From the NCBI GenBank assembly GCA_037157565.1, contig JAZHRO010000024.1, forward strand, positions 17,118,501-17,182,500: a stretch of DNA of 64,000 nucleotides, given 5' to 3'. The DNA is from Thalassia testudinum (taxonomy: Eukaryota > Streptophyta > Magnoliopsida > Alismatales > Hydrocharitaceae). Positions 1-11,280 of this stretch are shown here, piece after piece. A program made the position numbers and the translations under genes. The stretch's first letter is position 1; each line of letters opens with the position of its first letter. The notes beneath the pieces are model-generated. The model was not told the DNA's origin. It saw nothing but the letters and a program-made list of their open reading frames with translations, and did no database searches.

Positions 1-1769
1 ATCCTAGCCGCCCGAAGCGCAGAGACGCACCTGAAACCTCCGTCCACCAGCTGTCCGTGAAACTCAAAGGGAGGCAACTCCGGTATGGAGAAGACGATCT
101 TCCTCCCGAAATAGTCCACCAGGGTGTGATAGGCGGACAGCCAGTCCATCCCTAGGATCATGCCAAAATCCTCCATCTGTATCACAATCAAGTCAGTGGG
201 GAAGCTGTGTCCCCCTATACTAACCTTGCAGTCTGTGTAGACCTCCTCGGCTCCAAACAACTGGCCACTTGGGCCTCTGATCACAAATGGATCCTCTAAC
301 AGTACACTGCACTGCCTCAAACTGACGGCAAAACTCATAGCGACAAAGGAGTGTGTGGCGCCGGAATCAAAAAGTACGTACACTAATCTGCCAGAAATAA
401 TAACCATACCTGCCACCACTGAACCCGAAGCCCTGGCGTCTCTGTGTGTCAAGGCATTGATACGCCCCTCAGCCCTCGGTGCAGACAAAGCAGCCACACT
501 CTAGGTTGGGCAAGCAGCAGCTGGCCGGTACCCTCCTCTTGACTGCTGCCCTCCCCCACACGCCTGGTGGCCACGACCACCTGCTTGGCCTCCAACGCTC
601 GGTGCGGGGAGCATCTGCTGCACTCCATCCAAAGATGGGCAGTCCCTCCTGATGTGGCCTGGCCGGCCACACTGGTAGCAGAGGGGTACACGACCTCCTC
701 CCTCCGTAGGTCCCTGCTAGCGACTGGGCGGGGGTCCGGTGCTAGCAACTGGCCCCTGTTTGGGGCTCGCAAAGGCCACTAATGGCCCCGTAAAACAAGA
801 CGGCTCTCCTGCGGGTGCCGTATGCCTCCTCTCCCAACGGCCCTGAGAGTACTCTAGCTGGTAGGGCCTCTGCCATCCGCTGTCAGTGTCTCGTGTGGCT
901 GGGTTGGTCTCCTCGTAAGTCATGGCTACCTCAATCACATGGGAGAAAGTGGGCAGCTTCAAGGGTTTGACATATCGTCGAATAGCAGGTCGGAGCCCCT
1001 CAGTAAACCTCCACAGGCGCTCCTCCTCAGTAGACACAGCTGTCGAGGCAAAACGTGACAGCTCCAGAAAACGCGTGTGGTACGCACTAACCCTCATCAT
1101 CCCCTATGGGAGAGTGTGGAACTCTCGTCTCCTATGGTCGTGCCAGGTCTACGGAAAGTACTGCTCACAAAAGAGAGCCACGAACTGGTCTCACGTTGGC
1201 TCTCTCCCCTCCTGGCCTCTGATTGCCCTCCACCACCTGTGTGCTGTGCTCTCCAGCTCGTACATGGCAAAGGCCACGCGGCACTCCATAGGAGGGCGAA
1301 GGGTGTCGAACACCTTCTCTATCTGCTCCAGCCATTCCTCTGCCTTAGACGGGTCCTCATCCCCCTTGAAGGAGGGGGGCTTCAGCTTCCGGAACTGTTC
1401 GAAAAGCTCGTGGTGTAGCTGCAGTGGGGGAATGGGCACACCTCTAGGCAAGGAAGGCTCGTGCTCGGAATTGTCAGAGTGCGGTGGGGGCGGTGAAGGA
1501 CCACCCCCTCCCCCTCCTACTCTTCTAACGCTACAACGGTCTCTCGGTCCCACCGAGGACTCCTCCTCCACGTCCTCAGGGAGAGGTGCCCGTGGAGGTT
1601 GGTGGAGCTCCTCTCGCACGATGTCTCTGATCAGCTGGGCATGATCCTAGGCTTGAACGACCGGGAGAAGAGGTAGGTCAACTAGTACCTCAAGTCCAAC
1701 ACGTCTGCCCCTCTGACCTCGTCCATGGCCGCGACCACGGCCTGCCGCAAGAACTCCCCGACGAGGCAT
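1..1769 (-). pseudogene. Ty3/gypsy gag-protease, decayed, running off the left edge
   Basis: Gag and protease of the family A retrotransposon, read right to left. The inferred start is the ATG at 1769-1767. A retrotransposon gag domain follows (block EQFRKLKPPSFKGDEDPSKA, then ELESTAHRWWRAI), then the FLELSRFA...ERLWRFTEGLRP block. A CCHC zinc knuckle (CYQCGRPGHIRRDC) lies at about 683-637. A retropepsin follows with its DSG active site at 368-360 (VLFDSGATHSFV) and the ILGMDWLSAYH strand motif towards the left edge. Gag would package the RNA and the protease would process the polyprotein. The frame is broken: a lost base near 1168 and stops around 1190 interrupt gag, so it is not functional as it stands. 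The same order and wording recur in the copy at 28510-29915. Reverse transcriptase and integrase would lie beyond the left edge. Clade within Ty3/gypsy was not determined; the arrangement fits a chromovirus. Confidence 0.9.
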
Positions 1770-1935
1770 CTCCTACAAGGAGATGCAAAAGATGGAACAA
1801 GAGTGTCAACGTACCAAATTACATCGAGAAAAGACTCGGAAACGAGAGTCAAGGTGATACGTTGTGGTAGCTATTCTAGTTATATGCACGTGAGTGGTTA
1901 TTCTCAAGTCAATTGGTTCATTTCTCGGGACGACC

Positions 1936-1949
1936 TTACTCTAATACCA
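1936..1949 (-). other. Primer-binding site, initiator Met tRNA type (decayed)
   Basis: On the minus strand this reads TGGTATTAGAGT, three bases inside the LTR edge at 1953. The consensus for a plant initiator-Met tRNA 3' end is TGGTATCAGAGC. The copy at 30081-30094 has the unmutated form at the same distance, which supports the call. It marks 1953-4621 as the 5' LTR of a minus-strand element. Confidence 0.8.
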
Positions 1950-1952
1950 TCT

Positions 1953-4621
1953 TGTTACGACCTGGTCCCCAGATCCCTATAAGACCTGAGTTCGGCTCGC
2001 CTCGACTAATCTCAAGACCTAGTCGTCCAACAAGAAATAACCAAAAGCTGGAAAATAAATCACATTCACACATGCAATATAACTAAGCAGAAAAAAAGTA
2101 CAAAGCAGTAAAGAAAGTAGAACAACTGTCTTAGTACATGCCACCACAACAACAGCAACAGAAAGCGGAAGGGAAACAGAAGTAACTGAACAATAAACTA
2201 TGTGTTCATTACTTACTACAATAGTAGAGAAAAACAAAGTGCTAAAAAATGACTACGACTGGGCCCAGCACCCTCTGCAGTCTAAAACTCAGGCTGCTCA
2301 ACTCCTGGTCCTGAACAAGGTTACGAAAAGTTAGAGTCAGCGAATGCTGAGTAAAGTGGTTTTTATTATTTAAGTACAAGTACAGTAAAAGCAACAACAG
2401 ATTTATTTCTCATTTCTATTGATCTCAGTTATGTTTTCTGTTTCATCTATTTCTCAAAGCACTCAGGTATTTCTTGATCTTGCATGTTCCTCGTGGGAAC
2501 GATCTTGATTGCAGTATTTTTCGTAGATTAGAAGGTACACGTGGTGCTCTCCTAGCCGGGAGAGTCCCCCGTGGTAGTCCTACACCCAGCCAACCACCCC
2601 AAGGTCACTGTCAAGATGTAGCGGTGACTACGACACGCGTGATAAGCACACGGGTAGCTACCCCGCACTGACACGCAGTCGGTCGTTTCCGCTAGCGGGT
2701 ACGTCTAAAGTACAGCACGGAATAATATAGGGCCTTGCCCTCTCAGAACAGGGGTCTCGTCCCTCATAAACAAATAGGAGTCTTGCCCCTCCATAGTCCG
2801 TACACCCTCGTCTGACTACCCCGGTTTAACCAAAGGGCCTAACAAAGTCGGTGTAGGGTGGCTAGTTGAACCCCGAGTCCCGTGGGGTGGCTAGCTCCCT
2901 CCCTACACTAGTAGCACTCTTCGATACCATGTACGCGAGGGCCAACAGGAGTCGGTGTAGAGTGGCCAATCCTAACCCCGGGTCTCAACCCAAGGGAGGC
3001 TAGCTCCGCTCTACACTAAAGAGGAGGCAGTTGCTCTCCTTGGTACCACGTACACAAGGGCCAGCACACTTCCTGCCTACATTCCAAATTCCGTTTATCC
3101 ACAAGAGTTCTACTCCTAATTCCCCGTAGGGTTCATGCTCATGTTCACCTCTTTATCCAGATCCAGATCTCATGTTTCATAATTCATTCCTCTTCTATAG
3201 ACAGGCAGCTCGTGTTTCCGTAATTCCAATCTCAAAAACATGCAGCTTGTGTGTTCACAGATAATTTCTCAATTATATACAGGCAGCTCGTAATCATATT
3301 AAAGAAATTTGTTGGCAATCTATCTTAACCATGCATTCAAGTAAATAATACAGCTCAAACAGGCTCATTCATTTTCTACCCTAGGGTTCATTCCATATCT
3401 TAGAGTTTAATTCAACTATTTCAACCAAGCACATTCTTATTTAAATATTAATAACTGAGTTAAACCACTCTACCGGGTATCATGGGAGGAATGAGGGTCT
3501 GTGCCGCAAATCTTGTCATCTCCACAACCCTGAACATGCCACTAGCTGGTAACCTATACCAGCAACTGATGTACATTAGACAAGCTCAAAACAGTAGGTA
3601 CTCAATATGAATATGTAGAGGAACTCGAGTAGAAAACAATGGTACTTCGTTTGCAAAAATCTGATTCCATTTGGGCCTTAAACAGGTCAAAAATGCGGTT
3701 TCTGATCAAAAACAAACGTTTGGGACTAATCCCAGACGTCTTAAAAGAGGTCAAAACTCACCTTGTGTTTCCTGTGGCTGATCAGACATCCAGACCTCCT
3801 CTACGACCGTCTGAGGACAGTTCCAAACATCGAACAAGGTCTCCGATCATCTGGAAGCACCTCTGGATGTCTAGTGATGTGATCAGACATCCAAAAGCGT
3901 GTGGGAAAGCGTACCGCATGCCTTCCCAAAGCTGCACCTGCATACGAAAATGAAGCCACAGTCAGCCGACATCTCCTGCGCTATGATTTGTATGGAGCAA
4001 GAAGATACATACCACGCGATATCCCGCTTTCAGACGTCAAGTCTCAGCTCCGGACGTCCGAATCCCTCGCCAGCCGTCTGGATGTCACACCAGATGTCTG
4101 ATACTGGAAAACTCCCAGTACCAGAACCTCTTCACGCCGCTCGTCCTCCGTCGTAGCGGCAGCTCCAGCTGCTGTAGGAGCTTGAGCAGCTCCCCACTAG
4201 CGTCCTCCACTCGCGCGCACACTCGCCGCCAGCCGTGAGAGCTCCGCCAAGCTCCCGAAGGTCCTCCAACATTCCACGCTCTCCTCCTTCCCCCCTCTCG
4301 CTCTCCCTCGCTCACCCCCCTCTCGCCTCTCTCGTCCGCCCTTGCCACTGCCTCACAGGAGATCTGAAGGTGGTCGTGACTGGTGGTGTGAGGAAGAGAG
4401 GAGAGGAGAAAGGAAGGGGGTATATATAGGAGAGGGTTAGGGTTTGGGGGTGAGGGAGAGAGAGAGGGAGCGGCCTCTGTGCGTCGCCTGCGCACAGAAC
4501 GCAAAGCGCAGTACACGAAATTTCACTTTCAGACGTCTGAGAACGTGTCCAGACGTCTGAACAGGCGTCTTAAATGAAACTCCAGATGTCTTAAATGGAT
4601 AAAAAGGTACGGGTCATTACA
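1953..4621 (-). mobile_element. Family A 5' LTR, 2669 bp
   Basis: The LTR of the gag-bearing element at the left edge. In plus coordinates it opens TGTTACGACCTGG and closes GGGTCATTACA, so the ends form a short TG...CA inverted repeat. Its inner edge abuts the primer site. It aligns in content with the A copies at 21595, 27734-32794 and 39979. Shared features are a section near 2270 with homology to GTGTTGAGCAGCC, a GC-rich stretch with the words GGTAGCTACCCCGCACTG, then in the U3 half (3650-4600) many copies of AGACGTCT-like palindromes. The right TSD copy would be GTATG at 4622; the other lies outside the window. Confidence 0.85.
4421..4428 (-). promoter_or_regulatory. TATA box of the family A LTR
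   Basis: TATATATA on the minus strand, followed downstream by a CT-rich leader. The same position in other A LTRs carries a TATA-like motif (27133, 32563, 42490), so it probably marks the start of R. Confidence 0.55.
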
Positions 4622-4920
4622 GTATGGCTGGCAAGTTATCGTGGGTAACAGTCCGTAGGTAGGTTGTCTAGAGCCTAGCCACTGGATCATTCTTTTTCTA
4701 CTACCTTTAGGTAGATCTTAGACCAGGGAAGCCACCTACTTAAAAAAAAAGAAAAGAAAGTCCAAAACGAAAAAAAGAAAAAAAAAAGAAAAGAAAAAGA
4801 AAAAGAAAAAGAAAAGGAGAAAAAGAAAACAAAAGAAATAAACTACTCTTCACCGCACAAGTATGGCTGGCAAGTTATCGTGGGTAATAACCCATTGGTA
4901 GGTTGTCCAGAACCCAGCTC
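4622..4920 (+). repeat. Direct repeat of about 59 bp, 240 bp apart
   Basis: The segments at 4622-4680 and 4862-4920 both begin GTATGGCTGGCAAGTTATCG and continue with close similarity through GGTAGGTTGTC. The first abuts the A LTR edge exactly, suggesting the A insertion cut into or next to this repeat. Confidence 0.7.
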
Positions 4921-5484
4921 AAGAAATGCACGTCGAATTCCTAAAACACTTAGGAAAAAGTGGAGAAGTAGAATAAACCGAGGAGATGTACACTGATTCA
5001 CCCTTGTGTTGACCCCATAAAAAAAAAAAGTAGAGAGAAATCTATCGGTTGTATATATATACCTTTAGGCAGAATTTTTTTTTTTAGCGTCACCTAGGGG
5101 CGTAGAAACCTGAAGTCCGTTCTGATTGCCGATCAATAAGTCTATCACATTCACAAAAGGATACTTAGAACTTAGGGTTCTCATCAAGTCTTGGGTGGGT
5201 TGAGTGGCCATAGAAAGCCACTCTGTAACCCTAAACTCAAAAATCTAAAAAAAATTAGAAAAGAAGAAAAAAAAGAAAAAGAGATCTTTCTTTGAATAAG
5301 GCGAAGGCTTGAGGAGGTCTGCATTTTGGTGGATACCCGAGCGCTGTTCTGCCTTTGAAAGTTCAGGTCCTAAGTAAAAATTTCTTAATGTTGAAAATGA
5401 CTTTTGCCCGAGTAATTTAACTCTAATTCTTTTATAAATAGCATGTAGTTTTTGCTATGGACTAGTAAAAGATAAGCATGGGGG
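4622..5484 (+). mobile_element. 3' internal remnant of family E LTR element
   Basis: Non-coding stretch between the A LTR and the family E LTR. It has purine-rich runs of A and AAAG (4741-4840, 5250-5285) and ends in a purine-rich tract with GCATGGGG at 5476-5484 that could serve as a polypurine primer. A direct repeat of about 59 bp lies inside it. No protein similarity was recognised. Confidence 0.4.
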
Positions 5485-6180
5485 TGTGATGTGCATACAT
5501 CTAAATTGTCAAAAGTGTCTATTAATGCATGATCTTAGCGTCATATTAGTATCATACAATGTAATATTTCATAACATGCATAATCATGCATTTAGATCAA
5601 ATTGTATAAATTGTATAGTAATTGTCTCCTTTTATGGTCAATGACAAGGCAACTTTTAATCGGGGCCTCGGATCAAAGATCCAATCGTACGGATCTGATC
5701 AGGATGACGATTGGGGTTCAACAACTCCAAGATCACCCTGATCGGACATCCGTAGCACCGGATATAGATCGAGGAAGCCTAAAGATCAAGGGCCAAGATG
5801 GTGCCAATCCGCACTTCAGACAACAAATCCGACCGCACGGATGGGTTTGGAACGATGATCGCAGCCTAACTGCATGAAAATCGATCCAATCCATCATCCG
5901 TGGCACCATCTACAACACACAGAAGATGGACGGCCAAGACGACGCCACGTGGTGCCATCTCGCCACCCAATCAACCCTAAGAACCGCCCCTGCATCTCCA
6001 AAGGATCTCCATCACTCGATCCTAGCTGTTGGATCTTGATCCAACGGCCAAAAATGACTCAAATGCACCGCTCACATCCTCTTAAGGCGTAAGGCACGTG
6101 CAATCTGGGTCGTTGGATCTTGATCCAACAGCTGTGAGCACACGCACCTAAAACAAAAGCGCGACAAAGAAGGCGAGGCA

Positions 6181-6245
6181 GCACAGTGGTTACGCCGCTG
6201 CGGGTGATATGCGAGGCACGCGTTCAAAACACAGCGTGCCTCAAA
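6181..6245 (+). repeat. tRNA-like fragment, possible SINE head
   Basis: Contains GCACAGTGGTTACGCCGC, which resembles a pol III A box region, and about 30 bp later GCGTTCAAAAC, which resembles a B box. There is no closed cloverleaf and no poly(A) end, so it is not a tRNA gene. It sits inside the family E LTR. Confidence 0.25.
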
Positions 6246-6625
6246 TCAGACGTGGGCGCAGGAGCGGACGCAATCCAGCCATCAGATGGCGATCAAGCGG
6301 GCGAGAAGCGGAGACGTGGCGCGCGGAGGAGCCTTGATCGCCACACGCACGATGACGCACTTGCGCACGGCCGATCTCATGCGTGGGCGTAGTCAGGCGT
6401 AGAAGGCATGCGCGAGGAGCAATCTAAGTCGTTCGATTGCGAGATCGGACGGCTGAGATTTTGAGAACGTGGGAATGCGTTATGTGCGCAGCAAGTGAGG
6501 AGGCGAGCACGCGCGCGAGGCTGCGGCGACGTGGGGTCTTTAGTGATGCTCAAATTCGTCACTAATGACCCCCTCATTTAATGTTTTAATTATGAAATGA
6601 CCAAATTGCCCCGTATCCTTGAAAC

Positions 6626-6633
6626 TATAAAAG
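6626..6633 (+). promoter_or_regulatory. TATA box of the family E LTR
   Basis: TATAAAAG followed 30-60 bp later by a CT-rich leader (CTCTCTCCCTCTCC). Position and context fit an LTR promoter. Confidence 0.55.
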
Positions 6634-7260
6634 GAGACCCCTACCCTACGAAATCATCATCCCTTCCTTCATCTCTCTCCCTCTCCAAAGCTCAAGAAAA
6701 GCTTATCCCACACCAGGGATGCTATTTTAGAGCCAAATCCAATTTTCTCACCCCCGTTCCGGAAGTGGATCCTGCAGCGGTGACGACGTGCTGCCTCGTT
6801 CCCACTTATTCCTACTTCATTGTCCTTCCCGCTCTGTCCTTCGTCTTCCAAGCATCACTCCGTCCGGCTTGTCCTCCAAGCATTCGTTGAAGAGGATAAC
6901 ATCACTCTCCCTTCTTTTCAATCCCTTTCTAGAATAGAATTTCCCACTTTCTAGTTGTAATCATTTCCCGCTTTCTAGTTGTAAAAACATTCTTATTATA
7001 TCAAATGATTGCTCTTTGTTTCTCTCCTTCTCTCTCTCTTATTATTTATATCGATTCCATTATAATTATCTCGTTTTCAAACAAAAATAAAAAAAAAAAT
7101 ATAATCGCGGATTTTAGATCGACATAGCCTCCCTGTGTTCGACCCGGAATTCTTAAGAGTTTCGGTATAAATTTATTTGTTGATGGATTTCTTCTTGAAT
7201 CGAACTACAATGACGGGTTTTCGAATCCAACTCCGAACGCGTAGTTTTCCGCTCTCAACA

Positions 7261-10200
7261 CTTCGCCATCGGCTTCCCGGACGCGTCGGCACGAAAGCGG
7301 AGGTGACCTCCAGGAGTGGCGTCATCTGAGACGGGTCAACAACCCGCACAGCTTCTTTTCGCCTATATATAAGCTAAGTATTTCCATACATTCTTTTCAC
7401 ATTTCTTTTCCTTATCTTTTATTTTGTTGATAAAGAAAAGAGAAAAAAGGACCTAAAATAGAAAAGATAACTCTTGTGTGTAGGTACACGATCTTGTGTG
7501 TAGCAAGATCCATTTTGGACTGGATTTTTTGCAAATCGCCAAGGATGATCTTTTGGCGGTAGCCAAGAACAAATTTTTGAGGGTGTAGCTCAAAGACAAG
7601 ACTATCCAAATAAATTATAAAACTAATAAAAATCCAAAAAAAAATATAATAAGTGAAAGGAATTGATGCGAACCTAGGCAACACGTAGAAACTGACTTAA
7701 TCCAAACTCGCCTCCCTTAGTTCGACCCTAGCCTAAAAGCGACAATCTTAAAAATCTAGCTAGGTTAATAAATTTTTGATAAGCGAGTATAGATACGCTT
7801 GTGGGTTAACCACTTTCACTATATACAATTTGACTCTAATTTCACCTAATTAAATAATCCTACTCGTGTTTCGATAGACACGTCCAGAAAGTGGCCAAGC
7901 CACCAACTGCCTTCGAGGAATTGGTGGGCCACCCAACGGCCAACCTCCACACCCTCACCTCCGACATGAAGCTGAGGTAACAGGGCATGGTTCAACAAGA
8001 AAGTCTAAGCTGACCCTCACGGGAATACGACCAAACTCTTCCGCCCCAATCGATTGGTCCTATCTTGACGACGCCTCTTAACGCGTCCAAGCAAATGATC
8101 TCTCAGAGTGGCAGTCCCAAACAAGACAAACCAGCAAAACCTACCATGAGGCTCCCTCGTCAAGGACAGGCATCTAGACACTCCTGCGAAGGGAACCTTT
8201 GTCCAACCCTCAAGAAGGACACGCAGTGAGTGTCACCGAAGACGGGCTTATCCTAGCTAAGGGGTCTCCTAGGAGACCCAACTGAGAACCCTCGGAGGGA
8301 AAGGCGTGACTCAGTAAGAAGAGCCCTAACTTCCCCTGGTCCTTAACAAAAGGATAAGGGGATAACATCACCAAGTCAGCCAAAGTCCCTTGGCCCTCGA
8401 GCACCAGTAAGAAGGGCCCGGGTGGCACAAGACCAGCCGGAGCACCCTCCTAACTCCACCCAAGGCAAACCCCATCAAGTGGCGACTCATTCCAACCCTA
8501 AAGCCTCCAAGACTAGTAGGGACCCACCCCTCGAGTCGACAAGGACCCGGGCTCATGCACCATGAGGTTCCACATACCATCCAAAGGCAAGAATTTGGGC
8601 CATCCTGACCTCAAAGGCATCCGCCCACCAAGCTGAGGGGCGAGGGTCCAGCCCCCCTCGAGCAATGCTCGTCATATTAACGAAGGGGTAGGGGAGTGAG
8701 ACCCTAGCACCCCCAGATGATGCAACTCCACAAGAAGGCACAAGTTCGGCATCCCCTACCCCTCCCCCTAAGGTCGGCTCCCCTTCTGGGTCACACTTCA
8801 AAGAAGGCCCTCGTAAGTAGCCATCCCTCAAAGGAACGCACAATGGACCGGGGCAACCAGCTTAAAAGGTCAACAAGGCGAGCCGGGACTCTCTGCCCTC
8901 TCCTATCGCCACCCCGTGAAGATTGCCTATCAAAGGCAATGCATACCCCGCAGACGCCCTTAGCCCAACGATTCCATGGGATAAGCGATGTGCACCCAGT
9001 AGCCTTGATGTAGCTTCTCAAAGGAAAATGTCCCCCTCCCGCCTATTGAGGGAAGTGGCTAAACCAGGTGCTGGGTAGTCAGTCAGCCCAGAAAGACTAC
9101 AAAGAAGGTCTCCAAGGACAACCCGCCTGCGTATTTATAGTGCCAGCCATAGGCACCTAGCCACTACTGCGGATGGCCCTCCTTACGAGCATCACACTAG
9201 GCCCCACCAGCAATAAGTCGAAAGGAAGTAATGGGAGGAGCCTTTATGCCAAGTCGTTCGAGTAAGCCAAAGGGATTAAGCCAACCCTCCTAAAATGCGG
9301 TCCACGAGACTCATGCGAACAAATCCCACACAAACAGTACACTCTCACACTCGACATACATGGGATAAAAAAAAATATTTTATTTCCTTTACAACAAATA
9401 TCGACTGTTACACCGCCTGATTAATGCCTCCAACTAAATTAAAGTTGGCAAAAGGAAAATCAATACAAGGAAAAAGTTGGCACCAATCATCATGACTCTG
9501 CTGCCTCGCCCCAGGTATTCAGTCCCACTCACCCTCGACAACGCGGGTGATAGTGCGGCATCAGGACTGGCAAGACTAGCGAGCCCTGCAGTGTGAACTG
9601 GTTCCCTGGCAAAGGTCCATCTTTTCCCAAGCAACACCGCACCCCCAAGACAGGCCCTTTAACAAGGCAGGATGAACTTCCCCTCTATCCCATCTGCAGA
9701 AGAAGGAGGACTGACCGAGGGAAGCCGTACGCGGAGCAGCAAGTCTTAACAAGCTAGGGCACTAATCTAAGGCTAGCGCAGCAACCCAATCGAGAGGCTA
9801 CCCTCACATACATCAGTGATATGCCCCACGTGGTCAAAGCTGTAACGCCTTCAGCAGGCCATCCATGCGGGAGTAACCAGTTGAGCTCAACTGCCTGGGT
9901 AGACGCCTAGCCGATGAGCCCTACCCCTCTTAGTCCCATATCTGGCCGGGTAAATACACCGTCACCAGAGAAGGTGTCGACGAAGGCATCCCCTATCCCA
10001 CCTTCGCAAAATCACCAAGAGAGCCGACCAAGGTGGAAAGCCTCGCAATCCTGCAAGAGGGTCACCTACCCCTGGGCTCCAGGGGGCACCCCCGCAACCC
10101 CATCCTCGGCTAGTTCTCCACAGCCACCCGAGAAGAAAGGCGCAACTACATCTCTCTCCCAACAAATGCCCTGCGGAGTCCACCCCGCAGGCACCATGAG

Positions 10201-10879
10201 GGAGCATGACCCGCCAACCATCCTTCCCCCACCTACTTCCTCTTGAGCTCCTTAAAAACAAGAGGACCGCTTCTACACACCTTGCCAAGCAGGCTTCACC
10301 CACACGGGATGGACCCCTGGCTAGGACAAGCCACTGCGACACTTGATATTGCCCGGCAAAGAAGACCCCCATAAGCCTAAGCCAGGAAAACAAGGCAAGT
10401 AACTGTGCAGGAGGGAGGTCAATCGGTAATAAACATCTCAAGAGATAGAAGCCCTTACCTCAACCTCCGCGTTGAGTAGGGCCATGAAAAGGGGCTCACT
10501 CCCATTTGAAGAGCTCCACATTACCACTCTTCAACCGCTCTACTGAACACGTAGGAGTTAGATGGCAAAGCCTTATCCAAGGAGTGAACGAGTCACAAAC
10601 GTTCTTCCCCACAACTCTTAAGTCCCTCAAGCACGTCCGTAGACGATGGAAGGCGGTGAAGCAAAGCCCACTTCGGGCCTCTACTTATAGCCCTGCTTAG
10701 CAGGCCCTTAAGGGGGGTAGCATCTTTTCCACCCACTGTCAATCGCTTGCAGACTGCCAGTTCCCAAGAAACCGCATCCCTTGAGATATGACACTAATTC
10801 CACAGTAGCATAACTATGCCAAGGAAATCACTGATCAAGAACCCTGTGTATTATTACATGTCGGACATTCAAAGAGCCT
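7261..10879. other. Repeat-derived DNA, no recognisable gene
   Basis: The first 600 bp are AT-rich and look like LTR-element leader sequence. From about 7900 the DNA turns GC-rich with many short open frames on both strands, none with a recognisable domain. Two stretches, about 8980-9190 and 10440-10700, are similar in style (TTTATAG or TTATAG after a pyrimidine-poor region). This is probably untranslated sequence of a large gypsy element, but that is inference. Confidence 0.35.
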
Positions 10880-11280
10880 CCCGTGCTCCTCACAAAGGCA
10901 CGATGCTTCGGCCCACGCTCTCACAGCAACAACGGTGCCCACCTCAGAGTCTGAGACAGATGAAAAGCCACCACTTAAGGCTGGTAAGGGCTTGGCTCAT
11001 ATGCCCTATGCCCAACATCAGCCGCCTCCTAAGGTTGGCAACGGCTCGAGCTAACATGTCCCACGCCTATGTTCTGCCACCTCTCAAGGCTGGCACGGCC
11101 TAAGGCTCATACACCCCATGGCCAAATTCCTACCGCCTCTCAGGGCTAGCACGGGCTAGGGCTCATAGTCCACCCACCCAAATTCCTGCCGCCTCTCAAG
11201 GCCGGCATGGGCTAGGGCTCATATGCCCCAAGCCCAAATTCTTGCCACCTCTCAAGGCCTGCACGGGCTACGGCTCATAC
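10880..11280 (+). repeat. Tandem array, units of about 56-60 bp, left part
   Basis: Degenerate units built on GGCTCATA-N-CCCCA-GCCCAAATTCCTGCC followed by GCCTCTCAAGGC-GGCACGGGC. At least five units are readable before the array is cut by the insertion at 11281. The array resumes at 13056. Confidence 0.75.

Larger units (their letters stand above)
5485..7260 (+). mobile_element. Family E LTR (about 1.78 kb)
   Basis: Opens TGTGATGTGC just after a purine tract and closes CGCTCTCAACA. A TATA box lies at 6626, then a CT-rich leader, and near the end is the phrase CCCTGTGTTCGACCCGG, common near the 3' end of plant LTRs. Just after it, 7262-7281 resembles a degraded primer site for tRNA-Asp (TGGCGCCGTTGCCGGGGA type), though several bases differ. 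No matching 5-bp duplication was found at the two edges, so the element is probably truncated. Confidence 0.5.

Noticed and set aside
922..1644. Plus-strand frame of 240 codons
   Set aside because: It is antisense to the recognisable gag domain at 1-1769.
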